Source: Melioribacteraceae bacterium
GTDB lineage: Bacteria; Bacteroidota; Ignavibacteria; Ignavibacteriales; Melioribacteraceae
Reading direction: 5' to 3'
NCBI GenBank assembly: GCA_028280855.1
Contig: JANQLA010000057.1
Coordinates: 1-49,153 of the forward strand
Length of the DNA: 49,153 nt
Shown here: one piece after another, positions 35,143 through 44,702 of the stretch
How positions within the stretch are numbered: the first letter of the stretch is position 1
Layout of the letters: every line of letters begins with the position of its first letter
Position numbers and translations under genes: made by a program
The notes under the pieces: model-generated
Told to the model about the DNA's origin: nothing
Database searches by the model: none
The model's input: only the letters and a program-made list of their open reading frames with translations

Positions 35143-36092
35143 TGACTAACAATGTTTTAGATTTTGAAAAACCTATTGCCGAGTTGGAAAACAAAATTCT
35201 AGAAATGAGAAAGTACGAAGACAACCTGGATATAAAAGAAGAGATAAGAAGCCTGGAAGATAAAGTACTTCAATTGAAACAAAATGTTTATGGAAATCTT
35301 ACGCGCTGGCAGAGGGTTCAGTTGGCTCGTCACCCGGAGCGACCTTATACGCTTGATTATATTTATATGATGACAGATGATTTCTTCGAGTTGCACGGCG
35401 ACAGGCTATACAAGGACGATAAAGCAATTGTCGGTGGATTTGCAAAACTTGATGAATACAAAATAATGATAATCGGCCAGCAGAAAGGACGCGATACGAA
35501 ATCCAATTTATACAGAAATTTCGGAATGGCTAATCCCGAAGGCTACAGGAAGGCTCTGCGCCTCATGAAGCTTGCCGAAAAATTTAATAAGCCGGTAATA
35601 ACACTCATCGATACACCGGGGGCTTATCCAGGCCTGGAGGCTGAGCAGAACGGGCAGGCTGAAGCCATTGCTAAAAACCTTCTGGAAATGAGCAGGCTAA
35701 AAGTACCGATAGTGGTTGTGATTATTGGCGAAGGCGCAAGCGGTGGTGCGCTGGGTATCGGGGTTGGAAACAGAATTTTAATGTTGGAAAATACGTGGTA
35801 CTCAGTTATCAGTCCAGAGTCGTGCTCGAGTATTTTATGGCGCAGTTGGGAATACAAGGAGCAGGCGGCCCAAGCTCTTAAACTTACCGCCGAAGATTTA
35901 TTACACCATAAAATAATTGATAAAATTGTAAAAGAGCCGTTAGGCGGCGCACATAAAGATCATAAGTCGATGGGTATTACTCTTAAAAATGTAATAAAGT
36001 CTGAACTTGCCGACCTGGTAAAATTTAAACCGGATAAACTTGTACAGACTCGCATGGAAAAGTTCGGTAAAATGGGGGTTTATTCCGAATAG
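35142..36092 (+). CDS. accA: Acetyl-CoA carboxylase carboxyltransferase subunit alpha
   Basis: With AccD it transfers the carboxyl group from biotin to acetyl-CoA, giving malonyl-CoA for fatty acid synthesis. The 316-residue protein starts with the family's N-terminal helix ([18 protein letters not shown]), followed by [42 protein letters not shown] and the oxyanion-forming [12 protein letters not shown] loop. Its start overlaps the fusion protein stop by one base, so it may be transcribed with the polysaccharide genes. accD is not in the window. Confidence 0.96.
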   Translation: MTNNVLDFEKPIAELENKILEMRKYEDNLDIKEEIRSLEDKVLQLKQNVYGNLTRWQRVQLARHPERPYTLDYIYMMTDDFFELHGDRLYKDDKAIVGGFAKLDEYKIMIIGQQKGRDTKSNLYRNFGMANPEGYRKALRLMKLAEKFNKPVITLIDTPGAYPGLEAEQNGQAEAIAKNLLEMSRLKVPIVVVIIGEGASGGALGIGVGNRILMLENTWYSVISPESCSSILWRSWEYKEQAAQALKLTAEDLLHHKIIDKIVKEPLGGAHKDHKSMGITLKNVIKSELADLVKFKPDKLVQTRMEKFGKMGVYSE

Positions 36093-36095
36093 GTA

Positions 36096-36512
36096 ATGAT
36101 TAGTTGCAAAACGTTAATACGTGTAAGGTATGCTGATACTGATCAGATGCAGTTCGTGTACAATGGTAAGTATTTGGAATATTTTGAAGTAGGCAGAACA
36201 GAGCTATTGCGCACTTGTGGTTTGCCTTATAGCACTGTCGAGCAGAACGGGTTTCAGCTCCCGCTAATTGAAGCCGGTATAAAGTATAAGATTCCTGCAC
36301 AATATGACGATATGCTTGAAGTTGAGGCAATTGTCACAACACTTTACTCGCCAAAAGTAAGAATAGAATACTATGTGAGAAAAGAAGGTTCCAACGAAGT
36401 AATCGCAGAAGGTTTTACAGAGCATGTGTTTATCAATCTGAATACAAAAAAAGCAGTTCGTCCGCCGAAAATTTATATTGATACGCTGTCACCCTACTTT
36501 GATAAAAAGTAA
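36096..36512 (+). CDS. Acyl-CoA thioesterase, hot-dog fold (YbgC/4-HBT family)
   Basis: It hydrolyses a CoA or ACP thioester. The 138-residue protein has the 4-hydroxybenzoyl-CoA thioesterase signature RYADTDQMQFVYNGKYLEYFEVGR, where D16 is in the place of the catalytic Asp of YbgC. Where most family members have a Gly after DTD (DTDxxG), this one has DTDQMQ, a small change near the active site. It starts 4 nt after accA, suggesting a lipid-related role. Substrate unknown. Confidence 0.85.
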   Translation: MISCKTLIRVRYADTDQMQFVYNGKYLEYFEVGRTELLRTCGLPYSTVEQNGFQLPLIEAGIKYKIPAQYDDMLEVEAIVTTLYSPKVRIEYYVRKEGSNEVIAEGFTEHVFINLNTKKAVRPPKIYIDTLSPYFDKK

Positions 36513-36558
36513 TATGTGCTTAGCAAGAGCATAGTTAACTTATATTCACATTTGAATA

Positions 36559-38016
36559 ATGTTTGAAAAAATAAAACAACTCTCCAGAGAAACAGTAATA
36601 TACGGCTTAAGTAATATTGTAAGCCGGTTTCTTAATTTTTTGCTGGTACCGTTCTATTCCCAGGTGTTTATTCGTTCGGAGTTTGGCGATTTCTCTCTCG
36701 TATACGCATACCTTTCGTTTCTAAATATTCTATTTATATTCGGAATGGACGCTGCGTTCATGAAGTATAAATCTGTTTCTAAAGGCGAGGACAAAAAAGT
36801 TGTTTTTTCGACCTCAATGATTACGGTTTTTGCAACAAGTATTTTGTTTGCTTGTGTGATGTTCCTTATCAAAGATTCTTTTCGGGATCTTGTTAAAATC
36901 GATATACAACTTGAGCAGATTGTTACATATGTTATTCTTATTCTTTTCCTCGATACCTTATCTTTAATTCCGTTTGCAAACCTTAGATTGAATAACAAGC
37001 CTGTTAAATTCGCAGTAATAAAAACTATAAATATAGCAATTAATATAGCGTTTAATTTCATCTTAATTCTGGGATACAAATTTGGGATTGAAGCCATATT
37101 TATAAGCAATCTTGCTGCATCAGTATTCTCCCTGTTGGCCTTGTTTCCTGATATTATCAGGAATCTCACACTCAAATTTTCCGGTCAAACTTTAAAAAAA
37201 CTTTTAAAGTTTGCTCTTCCATATTTACCGGGAAGCCTGGCGGCTGTTTTTGTTCAGTTAATTGATGTCCCGATAATCGAAATGCTAGCAGGGAAAGATA
37301 CTTTGGGTCTTTACCGGGCAAATTATAAGTTGGGCATACTTATAATGTTGTTTGTATCTGTATTTAATTATGCCTGGCAGCCGTTCTTTCTTAATAATGC
37401 CAAAGAGAAAAATGCTAAAGAATTATTTTCCAATGTAGCTACATTATTTATGATTGTGCTCGGTTTGCTCTGGATTTTACTTGCATTGTTTACCGAAGAC
37501 CTGGCATTGATAAAATTCTACGGCGAGCGTACAATCCTTGGCAAAAATTTTGTTGACGGGTTATTTATTGTTCCTGTTGTTTTAACTAGTTATGTGTTCT
37601 ACGGGTTATATGTATTGTTTACTCCGGGCATCTATATAAAAGAAAAAACCAAATACTTTCCCGTAGTGACCGGCAGCGCGGCTATAGCGAACGTAATTGT
37701 CAACCTTGTTCTTGTACCAAAAATTGGAATAATGGGCGGCGCTATTGCGACTTTAATCAGTTACATTGTAATGTCTGGCGGGTTATTTTATTTCTCTCAA
37801 AAGTTTTATCCTGTTAAATATGATTATAAGAAACTGTTTAAAATATTTTTCGTAATATTCGCCTCCTTAATTTTGTACTATTATCTCTATTACATTGATG
37901 CCTTAACCATTGGCGTAAAATTTATAATCCTGGTTATATACCTGGCATCATTTGTATTGCTGAAGATCGCATCTATTGATGAAATAAAATTATTAGTTAA
38001 AAGAATTAATTTATAG
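36559..38016 (+). CDS. Second polysaccharide/lipid flippase (MOP superfamily)
   Basis: A 485-residue membrane protein of the polysaccharide transporter/MviN-like group with about twelve to fourteen helices. It begins IKQLSRETVIYGLSNIVSRFLNFLLVPFYSQVF, the usual pattern of O-antigen and lipid-linked oligosaccharide flippases, and has the mid-protein FALPYLPGSLAAVFVQLIDVPII stretch. It is distinct from the flippase at 20981 and outside the AT-rich cassette, so it may serve a constant glycan or lipid II-like substrate. MurJ is a possible alternative but is less likely from the sequence pattern. Confidence 0.82.
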   Translation: MFEKIKQLSRETVIYGLSNIVSRFLNFLLVPFYSQVFIRSEFGDFSLVYAYLSFLNILFIFGMDAAFMKYKSVSKGEDKKVVFSTSMITVFATSILFACVMFLIKDSFRDLVKIDIQLEQIVTYVILILFLDTLSLIPFANLRLNNKPVKFAVIKTINIAINIAFNFILILGYKFGIEAIFISNLAASVFSLLALFPDIIRNLTLKFSGQTLKKLLKFALPYLPGSLAAVFVQLIDVPIIEMLAGKDTLGLYRANYKLGILIMLFVSVFNYAWQPFFLNNAKEKNAKELFSNVATLFMIVLGLLWILLALFTEDLALIKFYGERTILGKNFVDGLFIVPVVLTSYVFYGLYVLFTPGIYIKEKTKYFPVVTGSAAIANVIVNLVLVPKIGIMGGAIATLISYIVMSGGLFYFSQKFYPVKYDYKKLFKIFFVIFASLILYYYLYYIDALTIGVKFIILVIYLASFVLLKIASIDEIKLLVKRINL

Positions 38017-38024
38017 GAATATAC

Positions 38025-38486
38025 TTGAACATATTAACAGAGCGGATTTACATTAAACGCATATCCGATAAATTTATGGATATACCTCTTCCGTCTTATT
38101 CAACCGACGGCAGTGCCGGTGCAGACATAAGAGCTGCTTTAGAAGGTGAATTGACGATTGAGCCGGGGAAAGTAGCGATGGTTCCTACTGATTTAATGGT
38201 TGAAATACCTTCGGGTTATGAAATACAGGTTCGACCCCGCAGCGGTCTGGCAGCAAAGTATGGAATAGGTGTTTTGAATTCCCCGGGTACTATTGACTCT
38301 GATTATCGAGGTGAAGTAAAAGTTATACTGTTCAATTTTAGCGATGAACCGTTTGTGGTCAAACGCGGCGACCGTATTGCTCAATTAGTACTCTCGAAAT
38401 ATTATAAGATGGAAATAACAGAAACTGATAAACTTAATGACAGCGACCGTGGCGCAGGAGGCTTTGGTCACACAGGCAAAAAGTAA
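38025..38486 (+). CDS. dut: dUTP diphosphatase (dUTPase), TTG start
   Basis: It hydrolyses dUTP to dUMP, keeping uracil out of DNA and feeding dTMP synthesis. The 153-residue trimeric-type enzyme shows the five motifs: STDGSAGADIRA, PRSGLAAKYGI, NSPGTIDSDYRGEV with the catalytic Asp, RIAQLVL, and the C-terminal RGAGGFGHTG closing loop. The start is TTG at 38025, with AGGA seven bases upstream; the only nearby ATG would remove the first strand needed by the fold. It follows the flippase by 8 nt. Confidence 0.95.
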   Translation: MNILTERIYIKRISDKFMDIPLPSYSTDGSAGADIRAALEGELTIEPGKVAMVPTDLMVEIPSGYEIQVRPRSGLAAKYGIGVLNSPGTIDSDYRGEVKVILFNFSDEPFVVKRGDRIAQLVLSKYYKMEITETDKLNDSDRGAGGFGHTGKK

Positions 38487-38646
38487 AAATATAAAAGATA
38501 GATAGAGAGTTGATAAGAAATTATAAGTATCAAAAAGCAAATTACAAACAATTATAAGGAACCAATTTTCTAATTAACAAGTAGAGCCAGTATATTCTTA
38601 ACTGAACCCATTGCAAAAGTTTTAGCTTTTGACGGATTGTAATTTA

Positions 38647-38677
38647 TTTGTTATTTGATGATTGCGTTTTGGGATTT
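38647..38677 (+). repeat. AT-rich dispersed repeat copy before dnaE
   Basis: The stretch TTTGTTATTTGATGATTGCG and following bases resembles 32350-32380 (ACTGTTATTTGGAAATTGCT...), both ending in a TTTTGG(G)ATTT run. It lies in the 201-nt gap between dut and dnaE, which shows no gene. No clear promoter for dnaE was found. The similarity is visual and short. Confidence 0.4.
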
Positions 38678-38687
38678 AAAATAAATT

Positions 38688-41600
38688 ATGTGTGACTTCG
38701 TACATTTACATAATCATTCGCACTATAGCCTTCAGGATGCCGCATGCACAATCGATTCTCTTGTGCAGGCAACTGTTGAAAACAAAATGGATGCAATTGC
38801 GTTAACCGATCATGGAGTGATGTACGGAGCAACCGAGTTTTACAAAAAAGCGACCAAAGCAAATGTTAAGCCGATTATAGGCGTTGAGGCTTACATCGTC
38901 CGCGAGGGTTCTCGGTCGGACAAAGGGCAAAGTAAGGATACTCCCGGTCGAAAAAGATCTAAGACATACAATCACATTGTGCTGCTCGCAAAAAATCAGA
39001 CAGGGTATCAAAACTTAATTAAGCTCTGTTCAATTGGTCATAAAGAAGGTTTCTATTACAAACCAAGAATTGACTACGAAGTATTAGAGCAATATAAAGA
39101 AGGTTTAGTCTGCACATCTGCATGTCTGGCAGGGCCAATTTCTGTTCACCTGATTAACGGTAATTACGATAAAGCCAGGGAGATGGCAATTCGTTATCAA
39201 AACATTTTTGGTGAAGACTTTTACCTCGAAATTCAGGACCACGGGATAGAACATGACAAACCAATTCTTGAAGGGATGCCTAAATTATCGAAAGAACTAG
39301 GCATTAAACTCGTTTGCACAAATGATATTCATTATGTTCAGCATGACCATTCTGTTGCGCATAATATTCTATTGTTACTTGGTGATAAAACGGGCACTGC
39401 AGATTACAAGGATTTGCGTTACCAAACCGACCAGGTGTATTTCAAATCCTCCGAAGAGATGAAACAGCTTTTTAAAGATTATCCCGGTGCAATTGAAAAC
39501 ACGCTTGAGATAAATGAAAAAATTAACCTTGAATTGGAGTTCGGGCAGTTCAGATACCCGCTCTTTCCAATTCCTGAGGATTCGCCTGCTAAGGATCTCG
39601 ATGGATACTTTGTGCACCTTTCGCAATTAGGCTTACAGAAAAGATTTGATAAAATTACTCCGGCTATTGAAGATCGATTTAATTATGAGATTGATGTAAT
39701 TAAATCAATGGGTTATTCAGGTTATTTTCTTATCACACAGGATTTTATTAATGCAGCAAAAGATAAGGGAATACCGGTTGGTCCTGGCCGCGGCAGCGCT
39801 GCAGGAAGCCTGGTTGCTTATGCGTTAGGAATTACCAATGTTGATCCTCTTGAATATGATTTGTTATTTGAGCGATTTTTAAACCCTGCTCGAAAGTCAA
39901 TGCCAGATATTGATGTGGATTTCGCAGACGATCAGCGCGGCGAAGTAATTGAATACACTAAGAAAAAGTATGGTGAAAACTCGGTATCGCAAATTATAAC
40001 TTATAACAGGCTTTCGTCTAAAGCGGTTCTGCGTGATGTCGCAAGAGTGTTAAAAATTCCTATTCCTACGGTAAACAACATTACTAAATATATCCCTTCG
40101 AAATTTGGGCGGGTATACACAATTGATCAGGCGCTTACCGAAGTTCCCGAATTACGCTGGGTTCGTGATTCCGAAGACCCGATGATTCAGGAACTAATTC
40201 GATACGGAAAAATACTCGAAGGAATGAATCGCAATTCATCCAAGCATGCTGCCGGTGTTGTAATTACTCCCGGCGATGTTACCGACTTTGTGCCTCTTGC
40301 GCGTAACTCTGACGGTGAACTTGTAACACAGTATAATATGAAGGAACTGGATAGCGTTGGGCTGCTGAAAATGGATTTCCTTGGGCTCAGAACGCTGACT
40401 ATAATTCGAGATACTGTTGAGCTGGTAAAGAAAAACCGAAACATCGATATTGATATCGATGAAATACCTGTGGACGATGAAACCACTTACTCAATGTTTT
40501 CGAAAGGACAGACGACAGGCATATTCCAGTTTGAATCTGCTCCTATGCGAGAATACTTAAAGAAACTTCAGCCGCGAAGTATTAACGATCTTGCTGCAAT
40601 GAATGCATTGTACCGCCCTGGTCCCATGGAGTTTATCGACGACTTTATCGACAGGAAACACGGAAGAAAAAGAATTGAATATTTGCACAATGTGCTTGAA
40701 TCAATATTGAAAGAAACTTACGGCATAATTGTTTACCAGGAGCAGGTAATTCAGATTGCAAATAAAGTAGCAGGGATGAGTTTGGCGGAGGCTGATATAC
40801 TGCGCCGTGCAATGGGAAAAAAAGATCTCGAAGCAATGAAAGAGCAGCGGAAGAAGTTTGTCAACGGTGCTATTGAACAACAAATTTCTGCCAAAGTTGC
40901 TGAAGAGATATTTGAAGTCATTGATAAGTTTGCAAATTACGGGTTTAACAAGAGCCATGCCGTTGCGTATAGTATTGTTGCTTATCAAACAGCGTATCTA
41001 AAAGCCCATTATCTTCCGGAGTTTCTTGCAGCCAACCTTTCCAACGAATATCAGAATACCGATAAAGTCACTATATTTCTTGAAGACTGCCGCAAATTAA
41101 AAATTGATGTAGCTTCACCGAATATCAACAAACCATCTGTGTTTTTCGATGTTGATAAATCGACGGTTGTTTTCGGTATGTGCGCAATAAAAAATGTCGG
41201 AGTAAATGCGGTTGAAGAAATAAGGTCGCAACGGGAAAAATTAGAACGGAATTTTACAAGCATTTTTGATCTTTGCTCGAATATAGACACTCGCATTGTA
41301 AATAAACGGGCGCTCGAAGGCCTGGTGTTAGCAGGGGCTTTCGATGGATTAAAGGGTACTCGATCTCAAAATTATGAAGCAATTGAACACGCTTTGTCGT
41401 TTGGGAACAAAGTGCAATCATCAACTCTCAATTCGATGGACAGCTTGTTCGGTGGAATGGAAGAAAGTCTTGAAATCCATGAACCGGAATTACCGGAAGC
41501 CGAAAACTGGTCGGATAAAGAAAAGTTAGCCCGTGAAAGAGAAGTACTCGGCTTTTATCTTTCTGGTCATCCGCTCAGAAAATTTGAAGCTGAATATAAA

Positions 41601-42143
41601 TCTTTTGCCAGTGTTCATCTCGGCGAACCCGAGACATTTAAACGCAGCGATAATGTAATAGCTGCAGGAGTTATTACCGAAGTTCGAACAAAAATTGATC
41701 GAAGTAACAATACTATGGCGTTCTTCAAACTCGATGATTTTAGCGGTAGTTGCGAGTGTTTGATGTTCTCCAAGGTTTACAAAGATTGTACTGAACTTAT
41801 AAAGCCGGAGACTACGGTTCTTGTTAAAGGATCGCTCGAAAGCAGCGGAGACGCTGTTAAATTAAACGTCGAGGAAACGATGCATCTTTCAGAAGCACGT
41901 GACCGGCTGACAAAAAAAATAATTCTTGTACTCGCACCTAACACCCATAAAAGTGAAACAATTGCTTTGCTTAAATCGATTCTTGAAAATTATGAAGGCA
42001 ATACCCCGGTGTTTATTTGTCTACGGGACAATGGATCTGTTCGGGAATTTTCACTTGATTATAAAGTAAAGATTAATACGGAATTGATAAATAAATTAAC
42101 CGGGCTGCTATCCGATCAATCCATAATTTATTCTGTTGTTTGA
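38688..42143 (+). CDS. dnaE: DNA polymerase III catalytic subunit alpha
   Basis: This is the main replicative polymerase subunit. The 1151-residue protein has an N-terminal PHP domain (VHLHNHSHYSLQDA, with the metal-binding His pattern), GPGRGSAAGSLVAYALGI in the palm, the catalytic Asp motif PDIDVDF at residues ~406-412, and NKSHAVAYSIVAYQTAYLK in the fingers region. An OB-fold follows at residues ~985-1060 (AAGVITEVRTKI...FFKLDDFSG). Length and domain order match DnaE1-type polymerases. No 3'-5' exonuclease domain is inserted, so it is not PolC. Confidence 0.97.
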   Translation: MCDFVHLHNHSHYSLQDAACTIDSLVQATVENKMDAIALTDHGVMYGATEFYKKATKANVKPIIGVEAYIVREGSRSDKGQSKDTPGRKRSKTYNHIVLLAKNQTGYQNLIKLCSIGHKEGFYYKPRIDYEVLEQYKEGLVCTSACLAGPISVHLINGNYDKAREMAIRYQNIFGEDFYLEIQDHGIEHDKPILEGMPKLSKELGIKLVCTNDIHYVQHDHSVAHNILLLLGDKTGTADYKDLRYQTDQVYFKSSEEMKQLFKDYPGAIENTLEINEKINLELEFGQFRYPLFPIPEDSPAKDLDGYFVHLSQLGLQKRFDKITPAIEDRFNYEIDVIKSMGYSGYFLITQDFINAAKDKGIPVGPGRGSAAGSLVAYALGITNVDPLEYDLLFERFLNPARKSMPDIDVDFADDQRGEVIEYTKKKYGENSVSQIITYNRLSSKAVLRDVARVLKIPIPTVNNITKYIPSKFGRVYTIDQALTEVPELRWVRDSEDPMIQELIRYGKILEGMNRNSSKHAAGVVITPGDVTDFVPLARNSDGELVTQYNMKELDSVGLLKMDFLGLRTLTIIRDTVELVKKNRNIDIDIDEIPVDDETTYSMFSKGQTTGIFQFESAPMREYLKKLQPRSINDLAAMNALYRPGPMEFIDDFIDRKHGRKRIEYLHNVLESILKETYGIIVYQEQVIQIANKVAGMSLAEADILRRAMGKKDLEAMKEQRKKFVNGAIEQQISAKVAEEIFEVIDKFANYGFNKSHAVAYSIVAYQTAYLKAHYLPEFLAANLSNEYQNTDKVTIFLEDCRKLKIDVASPNINKPSVFFDVDKSTVVFGMCAIKNVGVNAVEEIRSQREKLERNFTSIFDLCSNIDTRIVNKRALEGLVLAGAFDGLKGTRSQNYEAIEHALSFGNKVQSSTLNSMDSLFGGMEESLEIHEPELPEAENWSDKEKLAREREVLGFYLSGHPLRKFEAEYKSFASVHLGEPETFKRSDNVIAAGVITEVRTKIDRSNNTMAFFKLDDFSGSCECLMFSKVYKDCTELIKPETTVLVKGSLESSGDAVKLNVEETMHLSEARDRLTKKIILVLAPNTHKSETIALLKSILENYEGNTPVFICLRDNGSVREFSLDYKVKINTELINKLTGLLSDQSIIYSVV

Positions 42144-42280
42144 ATTGCTCTAAAAACATGCTTATATCTCCCGCACTTCACTCCTTTTTTAGGGCGAATA
42201 TCGGAGTTTATGTATTTGATTTACCTGCCCATAATTGTTATGTTTCGCATCACTAATTTTAAACTAACCGGCAGGGTAAT

Positions 42281-43105
42281 ATGGTAAAAAAGTGGGCTTT
42301 AGTTCTTGGCGCATCGAGCGGATTCGGCGGAGCTGCTTCTATTGCATTGGCAAAAGCAGGCTACAACATTTTCGGAATCCACCTTGATCGGCAGGTTAAC
42401 ATGCCAAAGGTAAACCAGATTATTAAAAAGATTCAAAATACTGGTCATAAAGCGGTTTTTTATAATATAAATGCAGCAGATGCAATTAAAAGAAACGATA
42501 TACTTGACGAAATAGACGAACGATTTGCAACAAAGGAACATCCCCACGTAAACGTAGTAGTTCATTCACTTGCCTTCGGCACTCTCAAACCTTACATCAC
42601 AAAGAATCCGAATGATTGCATTTCCCAAGCGCAAATGCAAATGACTCTCGACGTAATGGCGCATTCACTCGTTTACTGGGTGCAGGGTTTGGTGCAGCGG
42701 GATTTGCTTGCAGGGAATGCAAGGATATTTGGATTAACCAGTGCCGGCTCTCATACGGTTATACCTAGTTACGGGGCGGTTTCTGCTGCAAAAGCTTCGC
42801 TGGAATCGCACATCCGTCAGCTGGCTGTTGAGCTTGGCTCTATGGGTGTTACAGCAAATGCAATAATGGCGGGCGTTACTGATACTCCGGCCCTTCGAAA
42901 AATTCCCGGAAACGAAAATATGCTTAAGTCGGCAAAACTGAAAAATCCAGGTGGAAGGCTAACAACCGCCGAGGATGTGGCAAAAGTTATTGTAATGCTT
43001 TGCGATCCGGCATGTGATTGGTTAACGGGAAATGTTATTGGAGTGGACGGCGGTGAATATATTGTAAATTACACAGGCGATAAAGTAAGCAAACCAATAA
43101 AATAA
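42281..43105 (+). CDS. Short-chain enoyl-ACP reductase, FabL-like
   Basis: It probably catalyses the last reduction step of fatty acid elongation (trans-2-enoyl-ACP to acyl-ACP). The 274-residue SDR protein has a classical nucleotide loop GASSGFG (residues 10-16) rather than the FabI-type loop, together with Tyr164-x6-Lys171 in YGAVSAAK. That combination is known for Bacillus FabL (enoyl reductase III), and later segments (DTPALRKIPGNENML, NPGGRLTTAEDV, GVDGGEY) follow FabL as I recall it. It is followed 17 nt later by an acyl-CoA dehydrogenase. A different SDR oxidoreductase is possible, but the Tyr-x6-Lys spacing argues for an enoyl reductase. Confidence 0.75.
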   Translation: MVKKWALVLGASSGFGGAASIALAKAGYNIFGIHLDRQVNMPKVNQIIKKIQNTGHKAVFYNINAADAIKRNDILDEIDERFATKEHPHVNVVVHSLAFGTLKPYITKNPNDCISQAQMQMTLDVMAHSLVYWVQGLVQRDLLAGNARIFGLTSAGSHTVIPSYGAVSAAKASLESHIRQLAVELGSMGVTANAIMAGVTDTPALRKIPGNENMLKSAKLKNPGGRLTTAEDVAKVIVMLCDPACDWLTGNVIGVDGGEYIVNYTGDKVSKPIK

Positions 43106-43122
43106 AATCCGGAATAAAACAC

Positions 43123-44271
43123 ATGTTCGAATTTAAATTTACAGAAGAGCAGCAGATGCTTCGCGATATGGTAAAAGACTTTACCTCCAACGAAATAAAA
43201 CCAGTGGCTGCAAAAATTGATGAGGAAGAAAAAATTCCCGAAGACCTAATTGCCAAACTAGCCGAGCTCGGAATTCTGGGAGTTGCATTCCCGGAAGAAT
43301 ATGGCGGCGGTGGTTTTGGCGAGGTTGGATATTGTATTACTCAAGAGGAAATTGCGCGTGGCTGTATGTCTACAGCTACTTTTATCGGCGCTCACCAATC
43401 GATCGGAGCTAATTCCATTTTCATTGGCGGTACGGAAGAACAGAAGAAAAAATATTTAACCCCGCTTGCAACAGGTGAAAAGATTGCCGCCTACTGTCTT
43501 ACCGAAGCACAGGCAGGTTCCGATGCCTTTAACCTGAGAACAAAAGCAGAGTTTGATGAATCTGCCAATGAATGGGTAATTAACGGCGAGAAGTTGTGGA
43601 TTACAAACGGCGGCATGGCAGATACTGTTTCTCTTTATGCCCGCACCAAAAAAGGTATTACTGCGTTTATTGTTGATACCGATAATCCTGGTTTTTCAGC
43701 GGGTCCTCCCGAAAAGAAAATGGGTATAAAGGGTAGTATGACGAACCCTCTAACACTTGAAAATGTCCGAGTTCCTTCAGAAAATATTTTAGGCAGGGAC
43801 GGGCGCGGATTCTTACTTGCAATGAAAGTGCTCGACGCCGGAAGGCTTGGGCTGGGAGCCGCATGCCTTGGAGCTGCAAAAGAATTACTTGAAATGTCTA
43901 CGAGATATGCAAAAGAAAGAACACAGTTCGATCAACACATCAGTAACTTCCAGGCTGTACAATTTATGCTTGCGGAGATGGCTATAAAAATTTATAACAT
44001 GGAATCGATTGTATACAGAACAGCTGTTGATTACGATAACAAAACCGTTACTCCTAAACAGTCCGCTTTTGTAAAATACTACTGTTCCGAATCGCTTGAT
44101 GAAATTGCTGACTTAGCGGTTCAGGTGCATGGAGGAATGGGGTATTCTAAAGAACTACCGATTGAAAGATTTTATCGCGATTCTCGCATTAATAAAATAT
44201 TTGAAGGTACGAACGAAATTCAGAAAGGAATTATCGCGCGTGAAATACTAAAGAAAAATGGAGTGATGTAA
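43123..44271 (+). CDS. Acyl-CoA dehydrogenase (short/branched-chain type)
   Basis: This FAD enzyme oxidises an acyl-CoA to the trans-2-enoyl-CoA and passes electrons to an electron transfer flavoprotein. The 382-residue protein has both family signatures: AYCLTEAQAGSDAFNLRTKA with LWITNGG, and QVHGGMGYSKELPIERFYRD. The Glu in IFEGTNEIQ (E361) is at the position of the catalytic base in short-chain enzymes. It follows the enoyl reductase by 17 nt. Chain-length preference cannot be read with confidence. Confidence 0.92.
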   Translation: MFEFKFTEEQQMLRDMVKDFTSNEIKPVAAKIDEEEKIPEDLIAKLAELGILGVAFPEEYGGGGFGEVGYCITQEEIARGCMSTATFIGAHQSIGANSIFIGGTEEQKKKYLTPLATGEKIAAYCLTEAQAGSDAFNLRTKAEFDESANEWVINGEKLWITNGGMADTVSLYARTKKGITAFIVDTDNPGFSAGPPEKKMGIKGSMTNPLTLENVRVPSENILGRDGRGFLLAMKVLDAGRLGLGAACLGAAKELLEMSTRYAKERTQFDQHISNFQAVQFMLAEMAIKIYNMESIVYRTAVDYDNKTVTPKQSAFVKYYCSESLDEIADLAVQVHGGMGYSKELPIERFYRDSRINKIFEGTNEIQKGIIAREILKKNGVM

Positions 44272-44310
44272 TTTTTATAAAGTTTGTGAAAAATAATTTA
44301 GGAGAATAGA

Positions 44311-44631
44311 ATGAAACCATTAGAATTTACTGATGCAAACTTCGAGACCGAAGCGCTTAAATCTCATCAGCCTGTACTCGTTGACTTTTGGGCTGCTTGG
44401 TGCGGACCTTGCAGAATGATTGCTCCGATAGTTGAGGAATTGGCAAATGAATATGAAGGCAAGGCTAAAATCGGCAAACTTGATGTTGATGCAAACCAGC
44501 AAACAGCTATTAAATATGGTGTGCGCAGTATTCCTACTGTTCTTGTATTTAAAGACGGAGAAGTAAAGGAGACAATTATCGGTGCAGTTCCCAAGCAGCA
44601 GTTCGTTGAGAAACTTGAAGCCGCACTTTAA
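44311..44631 (+). CDS. trxA: Thioredoxin
   Basis: This small cytoplasmic disulfide reductase has 106 residues with the WCGPC active site (Cys31, Cys34), the buried Asp25 in VDFWAAW and the cis-proline segment RSIPTVLVF. There is no signal peptide. The ribosome site TAGGAG lies about 7 nt before the ATG. A strong intrinsic terminator follows, so it ends a transcription unit. All features are typical. Confidence 0.97.
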   Translation: MKPLEFTDANFETEALKSHQPVLVDFWAAWCGPCRMIAPIVEELANEYEGKAKIGKLDVDANQQTAIKYGVRSIPTVLVFKDGEVKETIIGAVPKQQFVEKLEAAL

Positions 44632-44662
44632 GTGGTATATTTCAAAGTTGTGAAATTATTAG

Positions 44663-44686
44663 GCCGGTTATAAAACCGGCTTTTTT
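44663..44686 (+). terminator. Intrinsic terminator after trxA
   Basis: GCCGGTT (44663-44669) pairs perfectly with AACCGGC (44674-44680) around a 4-nt ATAA loop, followed at once by six T. It begins 31 nt after the trxA stop and ends 16 nt before serA, a textbook rho-independent terminator. Confidence 0.93.
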
Positions 44687-44702
44687 ATATAAGGAAAGTT
44701 GA

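Noticed and set aside
36654..37175. 173-codon open frame on the minus strand in the second flippase gene
   Set aside because: Shadow of the + strand gene; no ribosome site or recognisable motif.
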